Below, one piece after another: positions 36,736 to 45,368 of a stretch of 64,000 nucleotides of DNA. Within the stretch, counting starts at the first letter, position 1. Every line of letters begins with the position of its first letter. The notes under the pieces are model-generated. The model did not search any database. It was not told the DNA's origin and saw only the letters and a program-made list of their open reading frames with translations. A program made the translations under genes and the position numbers. The stretch is from TMP-24 sp046348855 (lineage in GTDB: Bacteria > Pseudomonadota > Alphaproteobacteria > Rhodobacterales > Rhodobacteraceae). The stretch is from the NCBI GenBank assembly GCA_046348855.1, contig JAXMDK010000010.1, positions 76,374 through 140,373 of the forward strand, read 5' to 3'.

Positions 36736-37686
36736 TCAGTGCAGGTTGCCGCGGCGTTTCCAGTCGGTCGGGGTCATGCCGAACATGCCCTTGAACAGCC
36801 GTGAAAACTGGGCCTGGTCGGAAAAGCCGAAGCGGTAGGCGACCTCGGCCATCGCCAGCCCGCGCGAGGTAGCGATGATGTCGCGCGCGGCGATCAATCG
36901 TTCCTCGCGGATGAATTGCGACACGGTCTTGTTGGTATCGCTGAACAGCTCGTGCAGATAGCGCTTGGATATGCCGCAGGCGTCGGCCACCAGTTCGGGC
37001 GACAGGTCCGGGCTCGACAGGTTCTGCCGCACCAGCCGTTCCGCCCGCCGCAGATGCCCGGCCCTGACCGCGCTGCGCACGCCGTCGTCCTGGTCGATCC
37101 GGTCGTCGAGCGCCAGCGCCAGCACCTCGACCAGCTGCCGCCCCAGCAGCGTCGCGGCATGGTCCTGGGCCAGGTCCAGCCCCTGCAACTGCCCCATCAG
37201 GTTGGCGAACAGCGCCGGCACGCCCGCGCGCGCATCGACGATCTTGGCGCAGAATCGGTCGGGGTCGCGCACCTTTTCGGCCAGGGCGCGCTTTGACACC
37301 TTCAGGACGTTCAGGTCGTTGGCCGTGTCGTAGGAAAACCGATAGGGCTCGTCGCCGCGTTCAAGGATGAAACCGCCGGGATCGCAGCGCACCTCGCGGC
37401 CCAGCTGGCGGAACTCGACCGGGCTGTGGCGCGGCAGGGTGATCAGATATTCCTCTTCGCGAATGTGCGACAGGTGATGCGGCCGGCGTTCGAATTGCAG
37501 CGCCTCGGTGGTCAGCCGCGACAGCGACACCTGGCCCAGTTGCCGTCGGACCAGCCGACCGCTGAAATCGCGCGCCTCGCGGAAGGTCAGGTGCAGCGGG
37601 AAATAGGTTTCGGAAATGACGCGATCCCAGTGGGCCGCGCGCTGCGGCGGCGCGATCCGGTCCGTGCTGTGAGTCATGACCTCCAT
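36736..37686 (-). CDS. AraC-family transcriptional regulator
   Basis: 316 residues from ATG 37686 (GGGAG 7 nt upstream). The N-terminal part (YFPLHLTFREARDFSGRLVRRQLGQVSLSRL, EEEYLITLPRHSPVEFRQLGREV) is an AraC_binding_2-like ligand domain. The C-terminal ~100 residues are two helix-turn-helices: LSPELVADACGISKRYLHELFSDTNKTVSQFIREERL and MAEVAYRFGFSDQAQFSRLFKGMFGMTPTDWKRR. It is divergent from the hydantoinase operon across a 292-bp gap containing three direct repeats, which makes it the probable activator. Confidence 0.9.
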   Translation of the reverse strand: MEVMTHSTDRIAPPQRAAHWDRVISETYFPLHLTFREARDFSGRLVRRQLGQVSLSRLTTEALQFERRPHHLSHIREEEYLITLPRHSPVEFRQLGREVRCDPGGFILERGDEPYRFSYDTANDLNVLKVSKRALAEKVRDPDRFCAKIVDARAGVPALFANLMGQLQGLDLAQDHAATLLGRQLVEVLALALDDRIDQDDGVRSAVRAGHLRRAERLVRQNLSSPDLSPELVADACGISKRYLHELFSDTNKTVSQFIREERLIAARDIIATSRGLAMAEVAYRFGFSDQAQFSRLFKGMFGMTPTDWKRRGNLH

Positions 37687-37978
37687 GCGCACACTCCCCA
37701 AGCGCCCGCAACAAAGCGTTAGCAGGAACCGGCCTTCGATCAAGAAAATTGCGCGGGCGATCCCGGCGGGTGCGCGGTGCGACAAGCGGTTGTGCGCCCG
37801 GCGACAAACGGGTGCGCGGATCGGCAAGCGAACCCGCGCGGACCTGCAAGATCGCCGGGCCGGTTTTGCCCCAGACTTGTCCAATGGCGCAGGGCCGGGG
37901 CGGGAGGACGCCGTGGCGCTGCGGTGCCGGACAAAGGGCCGCGCCACGGGGCCGGCCTCCGACAAGGGGAGAGACAAG
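37687..37978. promoter_or_regulatory. Divergent control region between the AraC regulator and the hydantoinase operon
   Basis: 292 bp with no convincing gene. It must hold both promoters. The clear feature is a set of three ~20-bp direct repeats at 37770, 37792 and 37812, annotated separately. A short A-rich run, AAGAAAATT, lies at 37742-37750. Just before 37979 the sequence AAGGGGAGAGACAAG is a strong ribosome-binding site and supports TTG as the start of the downstream gene. Confidence 0.5.
37770..37831. repeat. Three 20-bp direct repeats, likely AraC-type operator
   Basis: Copies GTGCGCGGTGCGACAAGCGG (37770), GTGCGCCCGGCGACAAACGG (37792) and GTGCGCGGATCGGCAAGCGA (37812). Each later copy matches the first at 16 of 20 positions. 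Start-to-start distances are 22 and 20 bp, about two helical turns, so all face the same side of the DNA. AraC proteins bind such same-face direct repeats. Confidence 0.55.
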
Positions 37979-39727
37979 TTGACCAGACGCAAAGTGGACC
38001 CGATCACGCTGTCTGTCGTGCGCGGGGTGCTTGAAACGACCCAGCGCGAGATGACGCTGACGCTGGAACAGACGGCGCGCAGTTCGGTCTTCAACCTGGC
38101 GCACGATTATTCGACGGCGCTCTTCAACCACACGCCGGAAATGATCCTGCAGGGGCAGGACATTCCGATCCATCTCGGGTCGCTGATCCCGGCGATGAAA
38201 TCGGTGGCGCGGTTCTTCGACGGCGACATCCACGACGGCGACCTGATCCTGCACAACGACCCGGCCTATGGCGGCAGCCACATCATCGACACCTGCATGT
38301 ACATGCCGGTCTTCTACGAGGGCGAGCTGGTGTTCTGGACGGTCTGCAAGGGCCACCTGACCGACATCGGCGGCCCGGTCCCGGCTGGCTACAACCCGAA
38401 CGCCACCGAGATCTTCGCCGAGGGCCTGCGCATCCCGCCGGTCAAGCTGTGGGACCGGGGCCGGCCGCGCCATGACGTGATGAACCTGCTCCTGACCAAC
38501 ATGCGGGCCCGCCGCGACCAGGAAGGCGACTTCAACGCCCTGATCGGCGCCTGCCAAGTCGGCGCGCGCAACCTGAAGAACCTGATAAACAAGTACGGGC
38601 GCGGCGTCGTGCAGGACTGCATCGCCGAACTTCTCGACATGGCCGAGGCGCACATGCGCAAGCTGATCTCGGAGGTGCCGGACGGCACCTACAGCGGCAC
38701 GGCGGTGCTGGAGGATGCGGGCCACGGCTATGGCGATTTCGACATCACCGCCACGGTGACGATCAAGGGCGACGACTGCCACATCGCCATCAGCTCGCCT
38801 CCGCAGATCCCCTATTTCATCAACAGCTACGAAGGCAACAGCCACTCCGGCGTCTATCTGGGGCTGATGATGTTCGCCCAGCTGCCGCCGCCCTACAACG
38901 AAGGCCTCTACCGCTGCGTCAGCACCGACATGGGGCCGAAGGGCACGCTCTGCAACGCGAAATCCCCCGCGCCGCACATGAACTGCACCACGACGCCGAT
39001 GGAGACCCTGACCGACGCGGTGCGGCTGGCCTTCGAACAGGCGGTGCCGGCCAAGGTCTCGGCCAGCTGGGGCCATGCCAACGGCTGCAACATCGCCGGC
39101 TGGGACAAGCGGCACGACGAGGAATATGTGACGATGGTCTTGGCCTCGATCATCTCGGGGGCGGGGGCCACGGCCAGCCAGGACGGCTGGCATGCCTGCG
39201 GGCCGGAATGCTGCTTCGGCGCGCTGACCTCGGGCGACATCGAGATGCTGGAGCATTCCTATCCGATCATCATCCACCGCTATTCGCTGATGGAAGACAG
39301 TGGCGGCGCCGGCAAGCATCGCGGCGGATCGGGCACCTGCTGGGAGGTCGAGCCGATGGATGCGCCGATGACGCTCATCACCTTCGGCGAGGGCCGCCGC
39401 ATCCCGGCGATGGGTGCCGCCGGCGCCAGATCGGAACTGGTCGCGCCCAAGGTCGGCCGGCTGGAAGTCACCCGCGATGGCACGACGAAGATCATCACCG
39501 AAAACGTGATCGAGACGATCCTGCCCGGCGAACGCGCCGCCAACAAGAACCCCGGCGGCGGCGGTTATGGCAACCCGTTCGAGCGTGACGTGCAGAAGGT
39601 GGTCGAGGATGTGCGCAACGGGCTCGTCAGCCTGGAAGGCGCCCGGTCCGACTATGGCGTGGTGATCGCCGATCCCGCGACGCTCGCCGTCGATCACGCG
39701 GCCACCGCGAAGCTGCGCGCCGCCTGA
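37979..39727 (+). CDS. hyuB: Hydantoinase B/oxoprolinase-family subunit
   Basis: 582 residues, starting at TTG 37979 behind AAGGGGAGAGACAAG; the frame is open further upstream but without coding character. Family hallmarks: VDPITLSVVRGVLETTQREMTLTLEQTARS, DLILHNDPAYGGSHIIDT, VFYEGELVFWTVCKGHLTDIGG, and near the C-terminus SGGAGKHRGGSG and NKNPGGGGYGNPFERD. HyuA and HyuB together perform ATP-dependent opening of hydantoin or 5-oxoproline rings, or carboxylation of related ketones (acetone/acetophenone carboxylases). The exact substrate is not evident. It is first in a seven-gene operon with a Liv-type importer. Confidence 0.9.
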   Translation: MTRRKVDPITLSVVRGVLETTQREMTLTLEQTARSSVFNLAHDYSTALFNHTPEMILQGQDIPIHLGSLIPAMKSVARFFDGDIHDGDLILHNDPAYGGSHIIDTCMYMPVFYEGELVFWTVCKGHLTDIGGPVPAGYNPNATEIFAEGLRIPPVKLWDRGRPRHDVMNLLLTNMRARRDQEGDFNALIGACQVGARNLKNLINKYGRGVVQDCIAELLDMAEAHMRKLISEVPDGTYSGTAVLEDAGHGYGDFDITATVTIKGDDCHIAISSPPQIPYFINSYEGNSHSGVYLGLMMFAQLPPPYNEGLYRCVSTDMGPKGTLCNAKSPAPHMNCTTTPMETLTDAVRLAFEQAVPAKVSASWGHANGCNIAGWDKRHDEEYVTMVLASIISGAGATASQDGWHACGPECCFGALTSGDIEMLEHSYPIIIHRYSLMEDSGGAGKHRGGSGTCWEVEPMDAPMTLITFGEGRRIPAMGAAGARSELVAPKVGRLEVTRDGTTKIITENVIETILPGERAANKNPGGGGYGNPFERDVQKVVEDVRNGLVSLEGARSDYGVVIADPATLAVDHAATAKLRAA

Positions 39728-39744
39728 TCCTTTCATCTTGGCCC

Positions 39745-39790
39745 AAATATCCCCGGGGGTCCGGGGGGCAGGCAACCCCCCCGGCTTCGG
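39745..39790 (+). other. GC-rich intercistronic hairpin
   Basis: Between hyuB and hyuA, GGGGGG (39763-39768) can pair with CCCCCC (39776-39781) around a 7-nt loop, with a flanking CC/GG extension. The surrounding CCCAAATATCCCCGGGGGTCC resembles the short GC-rich intergenic repeats common in Rhodobacteraceae. It probably tunes mRNA stability or partial termination inside the operon rather than ending it. Confidence 0.45.
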
Positions 39791-39810
39791 GAAGCAGGAA
39801 AGGCTTGAAC

Positions 39811-41931
39811 ATGCAGAACCAATATCGACTTGGCATCGACGCCGGCGGCACCTTCACCGACTTCATCCTGGCTGACCGCAAGGGGGGCGTGCGCATCTTC
39901 AAGGTGCTGTCGACGCCGCAAGACCCGACCGCCGCCATCCGCAACGGGCTGAAGCTGATCGAGGAGGAGACTGGCATTGCAGCCCGCCAGATCGTGTCGA
40001 ACGCCGATCTGTGCATCAACGGCACCACGGTGGGGCTGAACGCGCTCATCACCCACAACGGCGCGCGCACCGGGCTGATCGCCACCCGCGGCCACGAGGA
40101 CAGCATCGAGATCCGCCTCGGCCACAAGGAAGACGGCTACCGCTATGACCCCGAGTTCCCGCCGGCCACCATGCTGGTGCCGCGCTACCTGCGCCGCGGC
40201 GTGTCCGAGCGGGTCCTGTCGAACGGCAAGGTCCATACCGCGCTGAACGAGGAAGAGGTGCGCGAAGCCTGCCGGCACTTCATCCGCGAAGGGGTGGAGT
40301 CGTTGGCCATCAGCTTCGTCTGGTCGGTGCTGCATCCCGACCACGAACGCCGCGCCGGCGAGATCGTGCGCGAGATGATGCCGCATGTCCGGCTGACCAT
40401 CGGCAGCCAGCTTTACCCGCAGGTCCGCGAATATACCCGCACCTCGACGGCGATCGTGAACGCCTACCTGGCGCCGATCCTTCAGCGCTATGTCGAAGCC
40501 GTCGACAGCTATTTCCAGTCGGTCGGCGCGCGGCACCCGGTCCGCTACTTCCAGTCGAACGGCGGTCTGGCGCTGGGGTCGGTGGTGTCGGACCAGTCGG
40601 TCTATGCCATCAACTCCGGCCCGGCCTCGGCCCCTCAGGCGGCGCTGTGGCTCGGCGAGCCCTGGGGGCTGAAGGACATCATCACCGTCGACATGGGTGG
40701 CACCTCCTTCGACATTACGCTGACCCGCGACGGGCGCGCCAACGTGTCCAAGAACATCGACTTCCTGCGCTATCGCATCGGCATCCCGATGATCCAGGTC
40801 GAGACTCTGGGCGCGGGCGGCGGTTCGATCGGCTGGATCGACCCGATGGGCCTGATGCAGATGGGCCCGCAGTCGGCCGGGTCGGAACCGGGGCCGGCCT
40901 GCTATGACCAGGGCGGCGAAAAGCCGACGACGACCGACGCCAACCTGATCCTTGGCTACCTGAACCCCGACGGTCTGGTGGGCGGGCGCTTGCCGCTGAA
41001 CGCCGAAAAGGCGCGCCGGGCGATCGAGACGCATCTGGCGCGGCCCCTGGGCATCAGCGTCGAAAAGGCCGCCTACGGGATGTTCACCATCGTCAACAAC
41101 AACATGGTGAACGCCATCCGCCGGGTCTCGGTCGAACGCGGCTACGATCCGCGCGACTTCGTGCTGAACTGCGCCGGCGGCGCGACCGGGGCGCACATCA
41201 CCGCGCTGGCGCGGGAAATGGGCATCCGCAAGGTGCTGATCTCCAAGCTGGCATCCGGCCTTTGCGCCTTCGGCCAGATCATTTCGGACGTGAAGTACAA
41301 CTACATGGCTCCGGCCCCGGTGCGGCTGGAAGGCGCGGCGGCGGCGGAACGGCTGGACCGTCTGTTCACCGACATCGAAACGCGCGGCATCGGCGACCTT
41401 GCCGGCGACGGGTTCACCGGCGACAGCATCACCATCCGCCGCAGCCTGGACATGCGCTATGTCGGCCAGGTTCACGAATGCACGGTCGACGTTGATCCCT
41501 TTGCCCTGGACGAACCGGCGCTGGACAAGCTGAAGGCCGCCTTCCACGCGCGCCACGAGGAACTTTACACCTACAGCGAGCCGCAAAGCGCGGTCGAGGT
41601 GGTCAACGTCGAAAGCGCGATCACCGGCGCGGTGGACAAGCCCGGCCGCATGACGGTCGGCCTCGGAACCGGCGCCCGGGCGGCGCTGAAGGGCACGCGG
41701 CCGATGATCTTTTCCGCCGATGGCGTGGCCCGCGACACGCCAGTCTATGACGGCGCCCTGCTTGGCGCGGGCGACCGGGTTTCGGGGCCGGCGGTCATCC
41801 AGGAAGTGACGACCACGATCGTCATCGAGCCGGGCTGGACCGCCGTTCTGGACGCCAGCGCCGTCTATGTCGTGACCCTGTCGGAAACTGCGGCGACGCC
41901 GGCGGCGATGGCCGAAACCGAGGAAGCCTGA
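39811..41931 (+). CDS. hyuA: Hydantoinase A/oxoprolinase-family subunit
   Basis: 706 residues from ATG 39811, with AGGAAAGG upstream; an in-frame TTG lies 6 nt earlier. RLGIDAGGTFTDFILADR is the actin-like-ATPase phosphate-1 motif, and IITVDMGGTSFDITL is the second phosphate motif. IQVETLGAGGGSIGWID and LNCAGGATGAHI are further conserved blocks of the HyuA family. It binds ATP and acts with HyuB in the cytosol. It lies 1 bp from the ATPase gene livG-like at 41933, linking ring cleavage with uptake. Confidence 0.9.
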   Translation: MQNQYRLGIDAGGTFTDFILADRKGGVRIFKVLSTPQDPTAAIRNGLKLIEEETGIAARQIVSNADLCINGTTVGLNALITHNGARTGLIATRGHEDSIEIRLGHKEDGYRYDPEFPPATMLVPRYLRRGVSERVLSNGKVHTALNEEEVREACRHFIREGVESLAISFVWSVLHPDHERRAGEIVREMMPHVRLTIGSQLYPQVREYTRTSTAIVNAYLAPILQRYVEAVDSYFQSVGARHPVRYFQSNGGLALGSVVSDQSVYAINSGPASAPQAALWLGEPWGLKDIITVDMGGTSFDITLTRDGRANVSKNIDFLRYRIGIPMIQVETLGAGGGSIGWIDPMGLMQMGPQSAGSEPGPACYDQGGEKPTTTDANLILGYLNPDGLVGGRLPLNAEKARRAIETHLARPLGISVEKAAYGMFTIVNNNMVNAIRRVSVERGYDPRDFVLNCAGGATGAHITALAREMGIRKVLISKLASGLCAFGQIISDVKYNYMAPAPVRLEGAAAAERLDRLFTDIETRGIGDLAGDGFTGDSITIRRSLDMRYVGQVHECTVDVDPFALDEPALDKLKAAFHARHEELYTYSEPQSAVEVVNVESAITGAVDKPGRMTVGLGTGARAALKGTRPMIFSADGVARDTPVYDGALLGAGDRVSGPAVIQEVTTTIVIEPGWTAVLDASAVYVVTLSETAATPAAMAETEEA

Positions 41932-41932
41932 G

Positions 41933-42658
41933 ATGGCGCTGGCGCTCGAAGCCGTGTCGGTGGCCTTTGGCGGGTTCCGCGCCCTGTCGGAGGTGACGTT
42001 GACGTTGGCGCCGGGACAGGTCGTCGGGCTGATCGGTCCGAACGGCGCCGGCAAGACCACCTGCGTCAACGTGCTGACCGGCTTCCAGCGGCCGGGCCAG
42101 GGCACGGTGCGGCTGGCCGGGCGCGACGTGTCGCATCTTGGCCCCCATGCACTGCGCCGGGCCGGCGTGGCGCGGACCTTCCAGGCCGGGCGGCTTTTTG
42201 GCGGGCTCGACGTGCTCGACAATCTCGCCTGCACCGGCGTCGGGCTGGGCCTGAGCCGCCGCGCCGCTGAACATGAGGCCAGAGCGATCCTCGACTGGAT
42301 GGGCATTGCATCCCTGCAAAGCCGCCCGGCGGCCGGGTTGCCCTATACGGACGAACGGCGGGTGGCGATTGCCCGGGCGCTGGTCGGCGGGCCGTCGTTC
42401 CTGCTGCTGGACGAACCGGCCGCCGGCATGTCGGAACCCGAGGCCGCCGAACTGGCCGCCTTGATCCGCCGCATTGCCGTGGAAAAGGGCGCCGGCTGCC
42501 TGCTGATCGAACACAATGTCGGGCTGGTGCTGTCGGTTTGCGCCGATGTGGTGGTGCTGGACGGCGGCCGGGTCATCGAACGCGGCGACCGCGCGGCGAT
42601 CCTGGGCAGCCAGCCGGTGCGCGAGGCCTATCTCGGCGCCCATGCGGAGGCGGCGTGA
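41933..42658 (+). CDS. Branched-chain-type ABC importer ATPase 1 (LivG-like)
   Basis: 241 residues. Walker A GPNGAGKTT, HALRRAGVARTFQAGRLFGGLDVLDNL (Q-loop), Walker B LLLDEPAAGMSEPEA and a C-terminal RVIERGDRAAILGSQPVREAYLG typical of LivG. The signature motif is unusual: GLPYTDERRVAIARALV in place of the common LSxGxQ. The Q-loop region FQAGRLFGGL is normal, so it should still work with its partner ATPase. It lies between HyuA and LivF-like genes, with stop and next start overlapping by one base. Confidence 0.9.
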   Translation: MALALEAVSVAFGGFRALSEVTLTLAPGQVVGLIGPNGAGKTTCVNVLTGFQRPGQGTVRLAGRDVSHLGPHALRRAGVARTFQAGRLFGGLDVLDNLACTGVGLGLSRRAAEHEARAILDWMGIASLQSRPAAGLPYTDERRVAIARALVGGPSFLLLDEPAAGMSEPEAAELAALIRRIAVEKGAGCLLIEHNVGLVLSVCADVVVLDGGRVIERGDRAAILGSQPVREAYLGAHAEAA

Positions 42659-43377
42659 TGGCCAAGCTGGGCGTCCATGACCTGACCGTCCGCTACGGCA
42701 AGCTGACCGCGCTGGCCGAGGTGTCCTTTGCCGTGGCCGAGGGCGAGCGGCTGTTCATTTCGGGCCCGAACGGGGCGGGCAAGTCGTCGCTTTTGGCCGC
42801 AGTCGCCGGCGCCGTGCATGCCGCGCACGGCCGGATAGAGATGGACGGCGACATCCTGTCGGGCCGCAGCCCCGAGGAGATCGCCCGCCGCGGCCTGTCG
42901 ATGGTGCCGGAGGGACGGCGGATCTTCCGCGGGCTGAGCGTGCTGGAGAACCTTCTGGTCGGCACCGGCATGCGCCGGGACCGCGCGGCGCTGGATGGCG
43001 ACCTGGACAGCCTGTTCGCCGCCTTCCCGATCCTGGGCGAACGTGCCCATGCCAATGCTGGTGTGCTGTCCGGCGGCCAGCAGCAGATGCTGGCCATCGC
43101 CCGGGCGCTGATGACCAACCCCAAGCTGATGCTGGTCGACGAGCCGTCGCTGGGCCTGGCGCCAAAGATCGTCGACGAGGTCTATGACCGGCTGGCCGCG
43201 CTGCAGGAGGCGCGGGGGCTGACGCTGGTGATCGTCGAGCAATCCTCGGCCCGCGCCGCCCGGGTCGGCGGGCGGATGCTGTTGATGCGGGGCGGACGGA
43301 TCATGGCGGACGGCGACGCCCGCGACTTTGCTGCGCAGGACCTGCTGGCCGAGGCCTACTTCGGAGGATCCGCATGA
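42658..43377 (+). CDS. Branched-chain-type ABC importer ATPase 2 (LivF-like)
   Basis: 239 residues. Walker A GPNGAGKSS, RRGLSMVPEGRRIFRGLSVLENLLVG (the VPEGR motif diagnostic of LivF), signature LSGGQQQMLAIARAL and Walker B LMLVDEPSLGLAPKIVDE. It starts at the TGATG overlap and its stop overlaps the permease start by 4 bp. It pairs with the LivG-like ATPase. Confidence 0.92.
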   Translation: MAKLGVHDLTVRYGKLTALAEVSFAVAEGERLFISGPNGAGKSSLLAAVAGAVHAAHGRIEMDGDILSGRSPEEIARRGLSMVPEGRRIFRGLSVLENLLVGTGMRRDRAALDGDLDSLFAAFPILGERAHANAGVLSGGQQQMLAIARALMTNPKLMLVDEPSLGLAPKIVDEVYDRLAALQEARGLTLVIVEQSSARAARVGGRMLLMRGGRIMADGDARDFAAQDLLAEAYFGGSA

Positions 43378-44282
43378 ATCTGCAGCTGCTGTTTGACGCG
43401 TTGGCGCTGGGCGGGATCAATGCCATCGCCGCCCTTGGCATCGCGCTGATCTTCGGGGTGATGCGGCTGGTGAACTTCGCCCACGGCCAGTTCATCGCCT
43501 GCGCGGTCTTCGCGCTGATCCTGCCGTCGGCGGATGCGGCGGCGACGATGGGGCTGGGCCGCCTGCCCGCGCCGCTGCTGATCCTGGCGATCCTTTGCTT
43601 CGGCGCGGGGCTCGCGGTGCTGGCCGAGGCGCTGGTGTTCCGGCCGTTGCGCCGGGCCGAGCCGGTGTCGCTGATGGTGGCGAGCTTTGCGCTGGGCGTG
43701 CTGTTGCAGAACCTGCTGATGGCGCTTTACGGCGCGCGGCCCAAGGCAGTCAGCCTGTGGCCGGGCCTCGGCCGGCCGGTCGTTCTGGGCGGGGCCGAGG
43801 TGCCGCTGCTGCAACTGCTGGTGATCGGGGCGGTGGCGCTGATCCTGGCGGGGCTGGCGGTCACGCTGAAAAAGACCCGGTTCGGGCTGGAAATGCGCGC
43901 GGCGGCCGAGGATTTCGGCATGGCCCGGATGCTGGGGGTGCGCGCCAACCGGGTGATCTCGGGCGCCTTCGCGCTGTCCGGCGCGCTGGCGGCGGCGGTG
44001 GCGCTGGTGCTGGTCGCCCAGACCGGGGTCGCCGACGTGCGGATGGGCGGGCAGATCATGCTGGTGGCCTTCATCGCCACCGTCATGGGCGGCATGGGCA
44101 GCCTGACCGGGGCGGTGGCGGCGGGGCTGGCGCTGGGCGCGGTCTCGGCGCTGCTGCAGGCCGGCCTGCCGGTCGAGGCCCGGCCCTACCGCGACGCCTT
44201 CCTCTATGGGCTCGTCATCCTGGTGCTGCTGTTCCGCCCCCAGGGGCTGTTCGCCGCCGCCTCATCCAAACCGAGGGTCTGA
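43374..44282 (+). CDS. Branched-chain-type ABC importer permease (LivH-like)
   Basis: 302 residues, about eight membrane segments. NAIAALGIALIFGVMRLVNFAHGQF is the LivH signature near the N-terminus. TRFGLEMRAAAEDFGMARMLGVRANRVI is the coupling loop, and FIATVMGGMGSLTGAVAAGLALG the conserved late helix. It is an inner-membrane subunit of the importer encoded downstream of hyuAB. Confidence 0.92.
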   Translation: MNLQLLFDALALGGINAIAALGIALIFGVMRLVNFAHGQFIACAVFALILPSADAAATMGLGRLPAPLLILAILCFGAGLAVLAEALVFRPLRRAEPVSLMVASFALGVLLQNLLMALYGARPKAVSLWPGLGRPVVLGGAEVPLLQLLVIGAVALILAGLAVTLKKTRFGLEMRAAAEDFGMARMLGVRANRVISGAFALSGALAAAVALVLVAQTGVADVRMGGQIMLVAFIATVMGGMGSLTGAVAAGLALGAVSALLQAGLPVEARPYRDAFLYGLVILVLLFRPQGLFAAASSKPRV

Positions 44283-44285
44283 ACC

Positions 44286-45368
44286 ATGGCCACGCCACAC
44301 GACATCCGCCGGCGCATGACCGCGACCACGCCGATCCTGCTGGCGGCGATCCTTCTGGCCTTCGTGGTCATCACCACCGGGCTGGGCGACCGGGCGCTGG
44401 CGCGCATGGCCACCGAAACCCTGGTGCGGGTCGCGCTGGTCGTCGGTTTCTGGATCTTCGCCGGCAACTCCGGCGTCATCAGCTTTGGCCACGCGGCCTT
44501 TGCCTGCCTGGGCGCCTACGGCTCGGCCTGGCTGACGCTGGACCCGAAGATGAAGGGCCTTTTGCTGCCCGGCCTGCCCGAGCCGCTGGCCGCCGCCCAC
44601 TGGCCGGTGCTGCCGGCCGCCATCGCCGGCGGGATCGTCGCGGCCGTGGTGGCGCTGATCAGCGGCGCGGCGATCCTGCGGCTGTCGGGGATCGCGGCCT
44701 CGATCGCCACCTTCGCCTTTCTGGCGATGGTCAACACCGTCTGGTCGAACTGGACCCCGGTGACCGGCGGCACCTCGTCGGTCGTGGGGCTGGCGCGCGC
44801 CGTCACGCCCTGGACGGCCTATGGCTGGGCGGTCGCGGCGCTGGCGATCGCCAGCCTGCATGCCGCATCCGCCTCGGGTCTGGCGCTGCGGGCCAGCCGC
44901 GAGGACGAGGTCGCGGCCGCCGCCTCGGGGATCGACCGCTATCGGCACCGGCTTCTGGCCTATGTACTGTCGGCCTTCCTGTGCGGGGTCGGCGGCGCCG
45001 AGTTGGGCCATTTCATCGGCGTTCTCAATCCCGACGGCTTCTACCTTGGCCTGACCTTCCTGATGCTGGCGATGCTGGTCGTCGGCGGCATCGGCAGCCT
45101 GACCGGAGCGGTCTTCGGGGTGCTGGCGGTGTCGGTTGCGATCGAGGCGCTGGTGCGTCTGGAAAAGGGCGTGACGCTGGGTCCGCTGACCCTGGCGCTG
45201 CCCGCCGGCGCGCAGGAAATCCTCATCGCGCTGGCGATGATCCTCGTTCTTGTCTTTCGGCCGGCCGGGCTTTCCGCCGGACGCGAGATCATGCTGCCCG
45301 CCCGTTGGGTCGGCGGGCGCAGCGTCAAGACCAGCGACCCCCATCCCGACAGGAGAACCCACCCATGA
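44286..45368 (+). CDS. Branched-chain-type ABC importer permease (LivM-like)
   Basis: 360 residues with eight or more hydrophobic segments. FAGNSGVISFGHAAFACLGAYGSAWL is the LivM motif. GLALRASREDEVAAAASGID is the coupling loop, and GGIGSLTGAVFGVLAV the late conserved block. A ~30-residue hydrophilic tail extends past the last helix and carries the binding-protein ribosome-binding site (GACAGGAG). Its TGA overlaps the next ATG. Confidence 0.92.
   Translation: MATPHDIRRRMTATTPILLAAILLAFVVITTGLGDRALARMATETLVRVALVVGFWIFAGNSGVISFGHAAFACLGAYGSAWLTLDPKMKGLLLPGLPEPLAAAHWPVLPAAIAGGIVAAVVALISGAAILRLSGIAASIATFAFLAMVNTVWSNWTPVTGGTSSVVGLARAVTPWTAYGWAVAALAIASLHAASASGLALRASREDEVAAAASGIDRYRHRLLAYVLSAFLCGVGGAELGHFIGVLNPDGFYLGLTFLMLAMLVVGGIGSLTGAVFGVLAVSVAIEALVRLEKGVTLGPLTLALPAGAQEILIALAMILVLVFRPAGLSAGREIMLPARWVGGRSVKTSDPHPDRRTHP

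Noticed and set aside
37770..37831. CRISPR-like repeat array
   Set aside because: Only three degenerate 20-bp copies with almost no spacer between them; fits an operator better than CRISPR.
39745..39790. Transcription terminator between hyuB and hyuA
   Set aside because: No T run, the two genes form one functional pair, and the hairpin resembles a common intergenic element.
39733..42306. Long minus-strand open frame opposite hyuA and the LivG-like gene
   Set aside because: Antisense shadow of genes with clear family motifs; no ribosome-binding site or recognisable domain.
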